A stretch of DNA of 64,000 nucleotides, taken from positions 186,001 to 250,000 of the forward strand of contig NZ_WOFH01000009.1 of the NCBI RefSeq assembly GCF_009733595.1, read 5' to 3'. The notes below the pieces were generated by a model that was not told where the DNA came from, searched no databases, and saw only the letters and a program-made list of their open reading frames with translations. Position 1 is the first letter of the stretch, and the number at the start of each line of letters is the position of its first letter. Shown in pieces: positions 1 through 7,757 of this stretch. Made by a program: the position numbers and the translations under genes. This DNA is from Actinomadura litoris (lineage in GTDB: Bacteria > Actinomycetota > Actinomycetes > Streptosporangiales > Streptosporangiaceae).

Positions 1-1
1 C

Positions 2-331
2 CACGACGACGGGGCGGGCCTCGACGCCTGCCCGGACGAGCTGCGCGGCCCCCTCGCGCGGATCCTCGCCGGCGACCACCCCGAACCGCTCGCCGAACTC
101 GGCGGGGACGCGCCCCGGCCGGGCTGGCTGCCCTCCGGCGTCGCCGCGCTCCTGCCCGCCTACCTCGCCGAGCCGCCGGGACGCGACGACGCCGCCGCGG
201 CCGGTCCGGTCCCGGCGCCGAGATGGGGGCGCTCCACCCGGCCCGTCATGCTGCCCCCGGCCGCGCCGCCCCCGCCCGGGGTGTTCGCCGGGCCGCCCGC
301 CACCCGCCCCGACCTGCGGCGCGGGCGCTGA
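2..331 (+). CDS. C-terminal part of a protein of unknown function (truncated by window edge)
   Basis: An open frame enters from the left edge and ends at TGA 329-331, giving about 109 visible residues. The visible part is acidic then proline/alanine-rich, with a tail rich in Pro, Gly and Arg, and shows no motif I can assign. Codon use (G/C in nearly every third position) matches the neighbours, so it is very probably a real coding end. It converges on the Lrp gene with only 3 bp between the two stop codons. The start and any catalytic domain lie outside the window. Confidence 0.6.
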   Translation, partial: HDDGAGLDACPDELRGPLARILAGDHPEPLAELGGDAPRPGWLPSGVAALLPAYLAEPPGRDDAAAAGPVPAPRWGRSTRPVMLPPAAPPPPGVFAGPPATRPDLRRGR

Positions 332-334
332 GCC

Positions 335-793
335 TCACGCGGGCGGCGCGTCGATCGGGCGTCCGATCAGCCGGGACAGCACGATCGCGGTCTTGGTCGC
401 CGTGATGTTGTCCTCCCGGCGCAGCCGCTCCAGCGCCTGCTCCAGGTGCTGGATGTCGCGGGCCCGGACGTGCACGAGCGCGCTCGCGTCGCCGCTGACC
501 GTGTACGCCGCGACGACCTCGGGATGGCCGCGCACGCTGGAGTAGATCTGCTCCGGCGACGTCGCGCCGGTGCAGAAGATCTCGATGAACGCCTCCGTCG
601 TCCAGCCGAGCGCGGCCGGCTCCACGACGGCGGCGAAGCCGTTGATCACGCCGTCGGAGCGGAGCCGGTCCACGCGGCGTTTGACCGCCGGGGCCGACAG
701 CCCCACGGCCGCGCCGATCTGCGCGTAGGAGGCGCGACCCTCCTCCAGGAGCCGCGCAACGATCCGACGGTCCAGGTCGTCAAGACGCAACAA
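335..793 (-). CDS. Lrp/AsnC family transcriptional regulator
   Basis: 152 residues, the normal Lrp/AsnC length. The first ~60 residues are an AsnC-type helix-turn-helix (LDDLDRRIVARLLEEGR followed by the recognition segment SAPAVKRRVDRL). The rest is the RAM effector-binding fold, with the typical segment VVAAYTVSGDASALVHV. The chosen start is a TTG; the codon next to it is also TTG and no strong ribosome site is visible, so the exact start is uncertain. It is transcribed divergently from rocD across 179 bp. In actinobacteria an Lrp-type regulator beside rocD commonly senses an arginine/ornithine-family amino acid, so control of rocD is the likely role (inference). Confidence 0.92.
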   Translation of the reverse strand: MLRLDDLDRRIVARLLEEGRASYAQIGAAVGLSAPAVKRRVDRLRSDGVINGFAAVVEPAALGWTTEAFIEIFCTGATSPEQIYSSVRGHPEVVAAYTVSGDASALVHVRARDIQHLEQALERLRREDNITATKTAIVLSRLIGRPIDAPPA

Positions 794-972
794 ATAACAC
801 CCCCGAAGTCGGTTTTCATCATTGGTCGGCGATTGATGCCGAACATACGCTGGGAAGCGGACCGGCGGCCACCCCCTCCCCGCCGGCCACCCCCTCCAGG
901 CACCGGGCCGCCGCCCGGTGTCCCAGGCATGCCCCCGGCCGGGCCGGCCGGGGCCGAGCGCGAAGGAGCGTC
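794..972. promoter_or_regulatory. Divergent promoter region between lrp-type regulator and rocD
   Basis: 179 bp between the two start codons. The regulator-proximal half is less GC-rich than its surroundings and holds an imperfect dyad CATCA (817-821) / TGATG (834-838) flanked by repeated GTCGG/CCGAA elements, a plausible Lrp-type site. A ribosome binding site AAGGAG lies at 963-968, five bases before the GTG of rocD. The rest is C/G-rich and shows nothing further. Confidence 0.5.
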
Positions 973-2166
973 GTGACGACCACCGACGAGCTGCGGGCGA
1001 TGTCCGAGGAGCACAGCGCGCACAACTACCACCCCCTGCCGATCGTGGTCGCCAGTGCCGACGGGGCGTGGCTGACCGACGTCGAGGGGAACCGCTACCT
1101 GGACATGCTGGCCGCCTACTCGGCGGTCAACTTCGGGCACGGCAACCCCCGCCTCACCGAGGCCGCCCGCCGCCAGCTCGACCGGGTCACGCTGGTGAGC
1201 CGCGCGTTCGAGCACGACCAGTTCGGCCCGTTCGTGACCGAGCTGGCCGACCTGTGCGGCAAGGACATGGTGCTGCCGATGAACAGCGGCGCCGAGGCCG
1301 TCGAGACCGCGCTGAAGACCGCCCGCAAGTGGGGCTACGAGGTGCGCGGCGTCCCCGCCGACCAGGCCAACATCATCACCTTCGAGGGCAACTTCCACGG
1401 CCGCACGACCACGATCATCAGCTTCTCCACCGACCCGGACGCCAAGGACTCCTACGGCCCGTACACGCCCGGGTTCCGGACGGTCCCCTACGGCGACGTC
1501 GACGCGCTCAAGGCGGCGATGGACGACCTCACCGTCGGTGTGCTGATCGAGCCGATCCAGGGCGAGGCGGGCGTGAACGTCCCGCCGAGCGGGTTCCTGC
1601 GCGCGGTGCGGGAGCTGTGCGCGGAGAACGGCGCGCTGATGATCGCCGACGAGATCCAGTCGGGCCTCGGACGCACCGGCACGACGTTCGCGGTCGAGCA
1701 CGAGGACATCGTCCCCGACGTCTACATCCTCGGCAAGGCCCTCGGCGGCGGCATCATGCCGGTGTCGGCGGTGGTCGCGGACCGCGACGTCCTCGGGGTG
1801 TTCAAGCCGGGCCAGCACGGCTCGACGTTCGGCGGGAACCCGCTCGCCTGCGCGATCGGGCGCGAGGTCATCGCGATGCTGCGGACCGGCGAGTACCAGG
1901 AACGCTCCAGGACGCTGGGCGCGCACATGCACGAGCGGCTCGGCGCGCTGCCCGGCGACGTCGTCCGCGAGGTGCGCGGGCGCGGGCTGTGGGCGGGGGT
2001 GGAGCTGGCCGGCCCAGCGCGTCCCGTCAGCGAGCGGCTGATGGGGCTCGGCGTGCTGGCCAAGGAGACACACGAGACCACGATCCGGCTCGCGCCGCCG
2101 CTAGTGATCGGCCGCGAGGACCTCGACTGGGCGCTCGACCGGCTGGAGATCGCCCTCAAGGACTGA
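973..2166 (+). CDS. rocD: Ornithine--oxo-acid aminotransferase (ornithine delta-aminotransferase)
   Basis: Cytoplasmic PLP enzyme that transfers the delta-amino group of ornithine to 2-oxoglutarate, giving glutamate-5-semialdehyde in arginine/ornithine catabolism. 397 residues, the usual size for class-III aminotransferases. The PLP lysine is K255 in ILGKALGGG. Other family marks are the N-terminal AHNYHPLPIV segment, the phosphate-binding NSGAEAVETALK, LIEPIQGEAG, and the Asp of IADEIQSGLGRTG, followed by HGSTFGGNPLA. The start is GTG 973, supported by AAGGAG five bases upstream. The divergent Lrp/AsnC gene is the probable regulator. Other class-III transaminases share this fold, but the N-terminus and active-site spacing fit RocD best. 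Confidence 0.95.
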   Translation: MTTTDELRAMSEEHSAHNYHPLPIVVASADGAWLTDVEGNRYLDMLAAYSAVNFGHGNPRLTEAARRQLDRVTLVSRAFEHDQFGPFVTELADLCGKDMVLPMNSGAEAVETALKTARKWGYEVRGVPADQANIITFEGNFHGRTTTIISFSTDPDAKDSYGPYTPGFRTVPYGDVDALKAAMDDLTVGVLIEPIQGEAGVNVPPSGFLRAVRELCAENGALMIADEIQSGLGRTGTTFAVEHEDIVPDVYILGKALGGGIMPVSAVVADRDVLGVFKPGQHGSTFGGNPLACAIGREVIAMLRTGEYQERSRTLGAHMHERLGALPGDVVREVRGRGLWAGVELAGPARPVSERLMGLGVLAKETHETTIRLAPPLVIGREDLDWALDRLEIALKD

Positions 2167-2309
2167 CACCGCCTGACGCGGCGGACCGGCCCGACCCGCG
2201 AAAGCCGCGCCCCACAGCGGGCTCAGGGAAGCCCCAGGTTCGTCAAAGTCTTGCCCGCCGCCTGCCCGTCGCACCGCCGGGACGGGCGGGCGCGGGCAGG
2301 GTGGGGCGC

Positions 2310-3275
2310 ATGCTGGAGAGCGGGAGAAGGCGCCGGGTCCTGATCGGCTGCGGCGCGCTGGCGGTGGGCGCCCTGCTGCTGCTGGGCGGCGGCGCCTACC
2401 TGCTGCAGCGCGCCTACGACGGGCAGGTGCGGCGCATCGCGGGCGCGCTGCCCGAGGGGAAGGGGCGGCCCGCCTCCGGACGCGGCGAGAACTGGCTGCT
2501 GATCGGGTCGGACCGGCGCGCCGACCAGCCCTCGATGGGCGCCCGCGCCGACACGATCATGCTCGTCCACCTGGCCGGACGCGGCGACCGGCTGTCGGTG
2601 GTCGCGCTCCCCCGGGACGCCTACGTGGCCGTCCCCGGGCACGGCACCACCAAGATCAACGCAGCCTTCGCCTACGGCGGCCCGCCGCTGCTGATCCGCA
2701 CCGTCGAGCAGCTCACCGGCGTGCGCGTCGACCACTACGCCGCGCTCGACTTCGGCGGCTTCGTGAAGATGACGGACGCGCTCGGCGGCGTGGACGTGAA
2801 CGTCGCCCAGAAGACCCACGACCCCATGCACGACCGCACCTGGCCCGCCGGGCGCCAGCACCTGAACGGCGTGCAGGCGCTGGACTTCGTCCGCCAGCGC
2901 TGGAACCTGCCCGGCGGCGACCTCGACCGGATCAAGCGCCAGCAGGCGTTCCTGCACGCGCTGGCCGACAAGGCGATGGACACCCGCAACCCGATCAGGA
3001 TCGACCGGTTCGTCCGCGCGACGACCCGGTCGGTGAGCGTGGACGACTCGGTGTCGTCCGGGACGCTGCGCGGCCTCGCCCGGCGGCTGACCCGCATCTC
3101 GCTGATGGAGTACCTCACCGCGCCGGTCGCCGGGACGGGCACCCGCGCCGGGCAGAGCGTCGTGCTGCTGGACGACGGGCGGGCGCGGGAGCTGTTCCGC
3201 GCCGTGCGGGAGGACCGGATCGGCGACTACGTCACCCGCAACGGCGCGGCGAACGCGGTGGACTCCGTGCGCTGA
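2310..3275 (+). CDS. LytR-CpsA-Psr (LCP) family cell-wall polymer ligase
   Basis: 321 residues from ATG 2310; an in-frame GTG at 2301 is possible but has its AGG directly against it. A basic N-terminus and one membrane helix (about residues 9-30) are followed by an extracytoplasmic LCP domain. It carries the hallmarks LLIGSDRR, ADTIMLVHL, VVALPRDAYV, KINAAFAYGG, ALDFGGFVKMTDALGGVDV and the Arg-rich LDFVRQRW/DLDRIKRQQ. LCP proteins transfer lipid-linked glycopolymers (arabinogalactan or teichoic-type) onto peptidoglycan. No LytR_C domain follows, unlike the second LCP protein at 31 kb. It stands alone, 143 bp after rocD. Confidence 0.9.
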   Translation: MLESGRRRRVLIGCGALAVGALLLLGGGAYLLQRAYDGQVRRIAGALPEGKGRPASGRGENWLLIGSDRRADQPSMGARADTIMLVHLAGRGDRLSVVALPRDAYVAVPGHGTTKINAAFAYGGPPLLIRTVEQLTGVRVDHYAALDFGGFVKMTDALGGVDVNVAQKTHDPMHDRTWPAGRQHLNGVQALDFVRQRWNLPGGDLDRIKRQQAFLHALADKAMDTRNPIRIDRFVRATTRSVSVDDSVSSGTLRGLARRLTRISLMEYLTAPVAGTGTRAGQSVVLLDDGRARELFRAVREDRIGDYVTRNGAANAVDSVR

Positions 3276-3285
3276 CCTGGCACGA

Positions 3286-3298
3286 CATGTCGGACATG
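3286..3298. promoter_or_regulatory. Perfect inverted repeat CATGTC-G-GACATG upstream of padR
   Basis: A 6+1+6 dyad sits in a short AT-richer island between the LCP stop and padR. With the larger dyad at 3328-3349 it suggests a two-site operator region. The function is inferred from position only. Confidence 0.4.
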
Positions 3299-3327
3299 AA
3301 TAATATGTAGTGACTGCGGTCTAGATG

Positions 3328-3349
3328 GATTAGTCTGATTGGACTAATC
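3328..3349. promoter_or_regulatory. Probable PadR operator (8-bp perfect dyad)
   Basis: GATTAGTC at 3328-3335 and GACTAATC at 3342-3349 are exact reverse complements separated by six bases. The dyad lies 23 bp before the padR start in an unusually AT-rich patch. PadR proteins bind dyads of this size in their own promoters, so autoregulation of the padR-MFS operon is likely. Confidence 0.6.
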
Positions 3350-3372
3350 GACCTCGACCACAAGGCACCGCC

Positions 3373-4026
3373 ATGTCCCGACCCCTCACGCCGCTCGCGC
3401 TGGCCGTCCTGCGCATGCTCTGCGACGGGCCCATGCACCCGTACGAGATGCAGCAGCGCATCCGCGACCACGCCTACGACAGCGCCGTGAAGATCACGCA
3501 CGGCTCGCTGTACCACACGGTGGAGCGGCTCACCGGCGCCGGACTCATCGAGCCGCTGGAGACCAGCCGCGAGGGGCGCCGTCCCGAGCGCACCGTCTAC
3601 GCGGTCACGGTCGCGGGGCGCGACGCCGCCTGCGACCGGCTGGCCGAGCTGCTCGCCAAGCCCGCCCAGGAGTTCCCGCTGCTCGGCGCGGGTCTCGCCT
3701 TCCTCAACCTGCTGTCCGAGCGCGAGGTCGAGCAGCAGCTGCGGTTCCGGGCCCTCGCCCTTGAGGCCGAGCTGGCCGGCCACCAGACCGTCAACGACTC
3801 GCTGCTCAAACGCGGGCTGGAGCGCTACAAGCTGATCGACCACGAGTGGACGATCGCGCGCGTGCGGGCCGAGCTGGACTTCGTCAGGGGGCTCGCCGAC
3901 GACCTGGAGGCCGGGCGGCTCACCTGGGAGGAGGGCGCCGACCCCACCTGCTGCGCCCCGCCCGGCGACCACGGGGGCAGCCACGACGACGACAACGCGC
4001 GCTACACCGAAAAGGGGACCTCATGA
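3373..4026 (+). CDS. PadR family transcriptional regulator
   Basis: 217 residues. The N-terminal winged helix is typical (LTPLALAVLRMLCDGPMHPYEMQQRI, then HGSLYHTVERLTGAGLIEP with the wing ending RTVYAVT). A C-terminal helical dimerisation region follows (Vir_C-like, long helices after residue 95). The last ~35 residues are unusual: a CC pair followed by several His and Asp residues, which could bind metal. The TGA overlaps the ATG of the downstream transporter (ATGA at 4023-4026), so the two are translationally coupled. The arrangement is the classic PadR repressor of a multidrug exporter; the ligand cannot be read from sequence. Confidence 0.93.
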   Translation: MSRPLTPLALAVLRMLCDGPMHPYEMQQRIRDHAYDSAVKITHGSLYHTVERLTGAGLIEPLETSREGRRPERTVYAVTVAGRDAACDRLAELLAKPAQEFPLLGAGLAFLNLLSEREVEQQLRFRALALEAELAGHQTVNDSLLKRGLERYKLIDHEWTIARVRAELDFVRGLADDLEAGRLTWEEGADPTCCAPPGDHGGSHDDDNARYTEKGTS

Positions 4027-5636
4027 GTAGATGGCGCGGCAACCCGTGGGCGATCCTGCTCACGCTCTCCCTCGGGTTCTTCATGACGCTGCTGGACCTC
4101 ACGATCGTGAACATCGCGATCCCCAGCATGATCGACAAACTCGACGCCTCGCTGGACCAGGTCCTGTGGGTCGTCAACGCCTACGTCCTGGTGCTGGCGG
4201 TGCTGCTGATCACCGCCGGCCGGCTCGGCGACCTGCTGGGCAAGAAGAACCTGTTCATCGCCGGTGTGGCGGTGTTCACGGTGTCCAGCCTGGCCTGCGG
4301 GATCTCCCAGGACCCGACCCAGCTCATCGTCGCCCGCGCCGTCCAGGGGCTCGGCGCGGCGCTGCTGATGCCGCAGACCATGTCGATCATCATCAACGTG
4401 TTCCCCGCCGAGCGGCGCGGGGCCGCGCTCGGCGTCTGGGGCGCGGTCGCGGGCGTGTCCACGATCGCGGGCCCGACGGTCGGCGGCCTGCTGGTCACCA
4501 GCCTCGACTGGCGGTGGATCTTCTTCGTGAACCTGCCGATCGGCATCCTGGTGCTGGCGATGGCGGTGCCGATCCTGCCCGCGCACACGCCGTCGGTCCG
4601 GCACCGCTTCGACGTCGCCGGGGTGCTGCTGGCCTCGGCCGCGCTGTTCTGCCTGACGTTCGCGCTCACCGAGGGCCAGAAGTACGAGTGGAACGAGGGC
4701 ATCTGGGGGCTGATCGCGGCCGGCCTCGCGCTGTTCGTGATCTTCGGGATCTACCAGCGCTCCCAGCAGGACGGGGAGCCGCTCGTCCCGTTCTCGCTGT
4801 TCCGCGACCGCAACTTCACGATCCTGAACTTCGTCGGCGCGGCCGTGTCCGTCGGCATGATCGGCATGTTCCTGCCGATGACGATCTACATGCAGTCGGT
4901 GCTCGGCTACAGCGCGCTGAAGGCCGGGCTCGTGATGGCGCCGTCCTCGGTCGTCTCGATGTTCCTCGCGCCGGTCGCAGGCAAGATGTCCGACCGCATC
5001 GGCGGCAAGTTCATCCTGATGGCGGGCCTGCTGCTCTACGCGGCGGGCATGCTGTGGCTCGTCGCGATCGTGGACGTCGGCATGGGCTGGCCGTCGTTCA
5101 TCGCCCCGTTCGTGCTGTGCGGGCTCGGCGTCGGCGGCGTGTTCGCGCCGATGGCGACCGAGGCGACCCGGAACGTTCCGCCCCGGCTCGCGGGCGCCGC
5201 GTCCGGCGTCAACAACACGACCCGGCAGATCGGGTCGGTGCTCGGCAGCGCGGCGGTCGGCGCCATCCTGCAGAACCAGCTCGCCTCCTCGCTCAAGGAC
5301 GAGGCGGCCACCCGCTCCACCGCCCTCCCGCCGGACGTGCGGGGCGGCTTCGTGGACGGCTTCGCCAGGGCGGCCAAGGGCGGCCTGGAGGTCGGCGCCG
5401 GGCAGAGCGGCGCGGAGCAGAAGCTCCCGCCCGGCGTCCCGCCCGCGGTGGCGCACCGCGTCCAGGAGCTGGCCGGGCAGGTGTTCACGCACGGCTTCGT
5501 CCACGCGATGCGGCCGACGATGGCACTGCCGATCGTGGTGATCGTGATGGCCGCCGCCGCGTGCCTGGGCGTCAAGGGCTACCGGTCGGGCGCGCCGTCC
5601 GACGCCGCGGCCGAAACCGCGTCCGTCGCGCGCTGA
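4023..5636 (+). CDS. DHA2 family (EmrB/QacA-type) MFS multidrug exporter
   Basis: 537 residues with about 14 predicted membrane helices, the DHA2 pattern. The start ATG overlaps the PadR stop, and an AAAGGGG ribosome site lies just upstream. Family motifs include the first-helix end LLDLTIVNIAIPSM, motif A-like GRLGDLLGKKNLF, RAVQGLGAALLMPQ and the motif C-type GVSTIAGPTVGG. It exports hydrophobic drugs by proton antiport across the cytoplasmic membrane. It is probably induced when PadR binds a substrate drug. A ~60-residue soluble stretch precedes the last helix. Confidence 0.93.
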   Translation: MSRWRGNPWAILLTLSLGFFMTLLDLTIVNIAIPSMIDKLDASLDQVLWVVNAYVLVLAVLLITAGRLGDLLGKKNLFIAGVAVFTVSSLACGISQDPTQLIVARAVQGLGAALLMPQTMSIIINVFPAERRGAALGVWGAVAGVSTIAGPTVGGLLVTSLDWRWIFFVNLPIGILVLAMAVPILPAHTPSVRHRFDVAGVLLASAALFCLTFALTEGQKYEWNEGIWGLIAAGLALFVIFGIYQRSQQDGEPLVPFSLFRDRNFTILNFVGAAVSVGMIGMFLPMTIYMQSVLGYSALKAGLVMAPSSVVSMFLAPVAGKMSDRIGGKFILMAGLLLYAAGMLWLVAIVDVGMGWPSFIAPFVLCGLGVGGVFAPMATEATRNVPPRLAGAASGVNNTTRQIGSVLGSAAVGAILQNQLASSLKDEAATRSTALPPDVRGGFVDGFARAAKGGLEVGAGQSGAEQKLPPGVPPAVAHRVQELAGQVFTHGFVHAMRPTMALPIVVIVMAAAACLGVKGYRSGAPSDAAAETASVAR

Positions 5637-5669
5637 CGCGGACCGGCGCGGACCGGCGCGGACCGATCA

Positions 5670-5703
5670 GCGGGCCCCTGCCGCACCCGCGGCGGGGGCC
5701 CGC
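5670..5703. terminator. Hairpin between convergent MFS and flavin reductase genes
   Basis: A 15-bp stem (5670-5684 with 5689-5703, one G-U pair) with loop ACCC lies between two converging stop codons. There is no U-run, as is common in GC-rich actinobacteria. It is preceded by a short direct repeat, GACCGGCGCG twice at 5641-5660. Confidence 0.6.
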
Positions 5704-5709
5704 GCGCCC

Positions 5710-6225
5710 TCAGAGCGCGTGGTAGGCGCCGCCGTAGTAGATGAGGGGGCGGCCGTCCGGGTCGGGGACCTGGAGGGTGAGCACCTCGCCGACCACGATG
5801 CTGTGGTCGCCGCCGTCGTGGACGGCGTGGGTGCGGCACTCCAGGACGCCGAGCGCGCCGTCCAGGACCGCGGCGCCGGTGGCGGGGCCGCGCGCGTGCG
5901 GCCAGCCGCGCAGGCCGCCGTCCAGGGCCCGGCCGCGGGTCGCGAACCACTCGGAGGCGTCCCGCATGTCCGCGGCGAGCACCGACACCGCCCACCGGCC
6001 CGCCGCGAGCACGACGTCGTGGAAGCGGGCGACCCGCTCGACGCAGACGAGGACGAGCAGCGGCTCCAGCGACACCGAGGTGAAGGCGTTCACGGTCATC
6101 GCGTGGTCGGCGCCGTCCGCGACGGTCGTGACGATCGCCACGCCGGTCGCGAACCTGCCGGCGACCTCGCGGAACAGCGCGCGATCGAGGTCGGGCGCGG
6201 GGGGCCCGGGGGAATCATCGGTCAC
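5710..6225 (-). CDS. Flavin reductase family protein (FMN-binding split barrel)
   Basis: 171 residues, full length for this family. It opens with the typical FREVAGRFATGVAIVTT strand and continues with AMTVNAFTSVSLEPLLVLVCV, the FMN-contact segment, and GGDHSIVVGEVLTL near the end. Members reduce FMN/FAD with NAD(P)H to feed two-component monooxygenases, though many are only flavin-binding. No monooxygenase gene is adjacent, so the partner is unknown. It converges with the MFS exporter and is followed upstream by the mshB pair. Confidence 0.9.
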   Translation of the reverse strand: MTDDSPGPPAPDLDRALFREVAGRFATGVAIVTTVADGADHAMTVNAFTSVSLEPLLVLVCVERVARFHDVVLAAGRWAVSVLAADMRDASEWFATRGRALDGGLRGWPHARGPATGAAVLDGALGVLECRTHAVHDGGDHSIVVGEVLTLQVPDPDGRPLIYYGGAYHAL

Positions 6226-6249
6226 AAGGCGGCCACCCTACCCGCGCGC

Positions 6250-6795
6250 CTAACCGCGGCTCCGCGCCGCCCTTCCCAGCAGCCACTGCCCGGGCGGCCC
6301 GGCCGCGGGGACGCGCGCCACACCGAGGACGGCGGCCAGCATGCCGCCGATGATGTAGACGTACCCCGGCAGGGTCGCCGGGACGACGAGGTCGCCCTCG
6401 GGGCGCCGCGTCGACATGACGAACACCACGATGCCCCACACGACCGCCGGGACCGTCGCGCCGATCCGTCCGCCCATGCCCCAGCCCGACAGCCGCACCG
6501 TCGCGAACACCACCGCGATGAGCAGGATCGAGGCGACCGGGACGTCACCGGCCGTCCAGCCCTGGGCGTAGGAGCCGAGCAGCCCGACGACCCCGCCGAG
6601 CAGGCCCACCAGCGCGTAGGCGGCGCCGGACACCAGCGCCTCCAGCGGCCCGCCGCCCGCGCGCGGCTCCGCCTCCGCCGGGGTGGCGCCCGCCACCGGT
6701 GCCGTGAGCGCCCGGCCCGGGGGGCTGCCGGGGGCGCTGTCGCGGGCCTCGTCGTCCTCGTCCACGCCCGCCAGCGTATCCAGCCGTTCAGTCAC
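6250..6795 (-). CDS. DUF6113 family membrane protein, partner of mshB
   Basis: 181 residues. The first ~50 residues are acidic and proline-rich and probably cytosolic. Four hydrophobic helices follow (for example LVSGAAYALVGLLGGVVGLL and ASILLIAVVFATVRL). Its start overlaps the end of mshB by 8 bp, so the two are likely co-translated. A small four-helix protein in this position next to mshB is common in actinobacteria and is catalogued as DUF6113; its role is unknown. No catalytic motif is visible. Confidence 0.85.
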   Translation of the reverse strand: MTERLDTLAGVDEDDEARDSAPGSPPGRALTAPVAGATPAEAEPRAGGGPLEALVSGAAYALVGLLGGVVGLLGSYAQGWTAGDVPVASILLIAVVFATVRLSGWGMGGRIGATVPAVVWGIVVFVMSTRRPEGDLVVPATLPGYVYIIGGMLAAVLGVARVPAAGPPGQWLLGRAARSRG

Positions 6796-7693
6796 GCGCT
6801 TCCGGGAGCCCGGCGAACAGGTCGCGCTCGCGGCGGCCGGGGCCGAGCGGGCCGAGCTCGCCGTCCTCCAGGACGAAGTACTCGGTGCCGAACGCCTGCT
6901 GGCCGAGGTTGTTCGACAGCGCGAAGTACGGGCCGACCTGCTCGGGCGCGACGACGATCTGGGTGTGGTGGGCGCGCAGCGCGGCGAGCTTGGCGGGCAG
7001 GTGGGCGCGGGCGTCCACGACCGTGGTGACCGTGTCGTCGCGGACGCCGGAGCCCAGCTCGTCGAGCCCGGCGACGCGCGCGAACGGCAGCTTGGCCTCG
7101 CGCATCACCGCGATCGCGCGGGCCAGGACGGTGCGCGGCGTCGCATAGGCGTAGAACTTCGCGGCCCGCCACGGCTCGGCGCCGTCCTCGTGGGACGGGT
7201 CGGCGGCCATCTCGTAGGCCCGCCGCGTGACGCGGTGCGCCTGGATGTGGTCGGGGTGCCCGTAGTTGCCCCGGTCGTCATAGGTGACGATCACCTGCGG
7301 CCGGACCTCGCGGATCACGGCGGCGAGGTCGGGGGCGGCCTCCTCGGGGTCCGCGCGCCAGAAGCAGCGCGGGTCGTCGTTGGTGGGGGCGCCCATCATG
7401 CCCGAGTCGCGCCAGCGCCCGGCGCCGCCCAGGAAGCGGTGGTCCCGGACGCCGAGGGCCGCGCAGGCCGCCGCCAGCTCCCCGATCCGGTACTCGCCGA
7501 GGGCGTCCTCCTTGTCGGAGGCGAGATGGCGCAGATCGTCGGGGATGACCTCGCCCTCCTCGCCCAGCGTGCAGGTGACGAGACAGACGTGGGCGCCCTC
7601 GGCGGCGTACTTGGCCATGGTCGCCCCGGTCCCGATGGACTCGTCGTCCGGATGGGCGTGGACGAACAGGATCCGCGGCTCCTTCATAGTCAC
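6788..7693 (-). CDS. mshB: N-acetyl-1-D-myo-inositol-2-amino-2-deoxy-alpha-D-glucopyranoside deacetylase
   Basis: Zinc deacetylase of mycothiol biosynthesis (GlcNAc-Ins to GlcN-Ins). 301 residues, matching MshB. The PIG-L/LmbE motif AHPDDE places the zinc ligands at H14 and D17 with catalytic D16. The third ligand is the His of NYGHPDHIQAH near residue 144. A second in-frame ATG two codons in is an alternative start. The gene precedes a DUF6113 protein in a two-gene operon. Mycothiol genes are restricted to Actinobacteria, which helps to place the organism. The mycothiol conjugate amidase Mca is a paralogue, but the length and DUF6113 neighbour favour MshB. Confidence 0.93.
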   Translation of the reverse strand: MTMKEPRILFVHAHPDDESIGTGATMAKYAAEGAHVCLVTCTLGEEGEVIPDDLRHLASDKEDALGEYRIGELAAACAALGVRDHRFLGGAGRWRDSGMMGAPTNDDPRCFWRADPEEAAPDLAAVIREVRPQVIVTYDDRGNYGHPDHIQAHRVTRRAYEMAADPSHEDGAEPWRAAKFYAYATPRTVLARAIAVMREAKLPFARVAGLDELGSGVRDDTVTTVVDARAHLPAKLAALRAHHTQIVVAPEQVGPYFALSNNLGQQAFGTEYFVLEDGELGPLGPGRRERDLFAGLPEARD

Positions 7694-7757
7694 CGAGCCT
7701 ACTCAGGACGCGGCGCCCCGGCGATGACCGCCCTCCCCCGGGGGGAGGGCGGCCAGG

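Noticed and set aside
4002..5504. 500-codon minus-strand frame across the DHA2 exporter
   Set aside because: It is the antisense frame of a clear 14-helix transporter; the product is His/Arg/Asp-rich with no domain.
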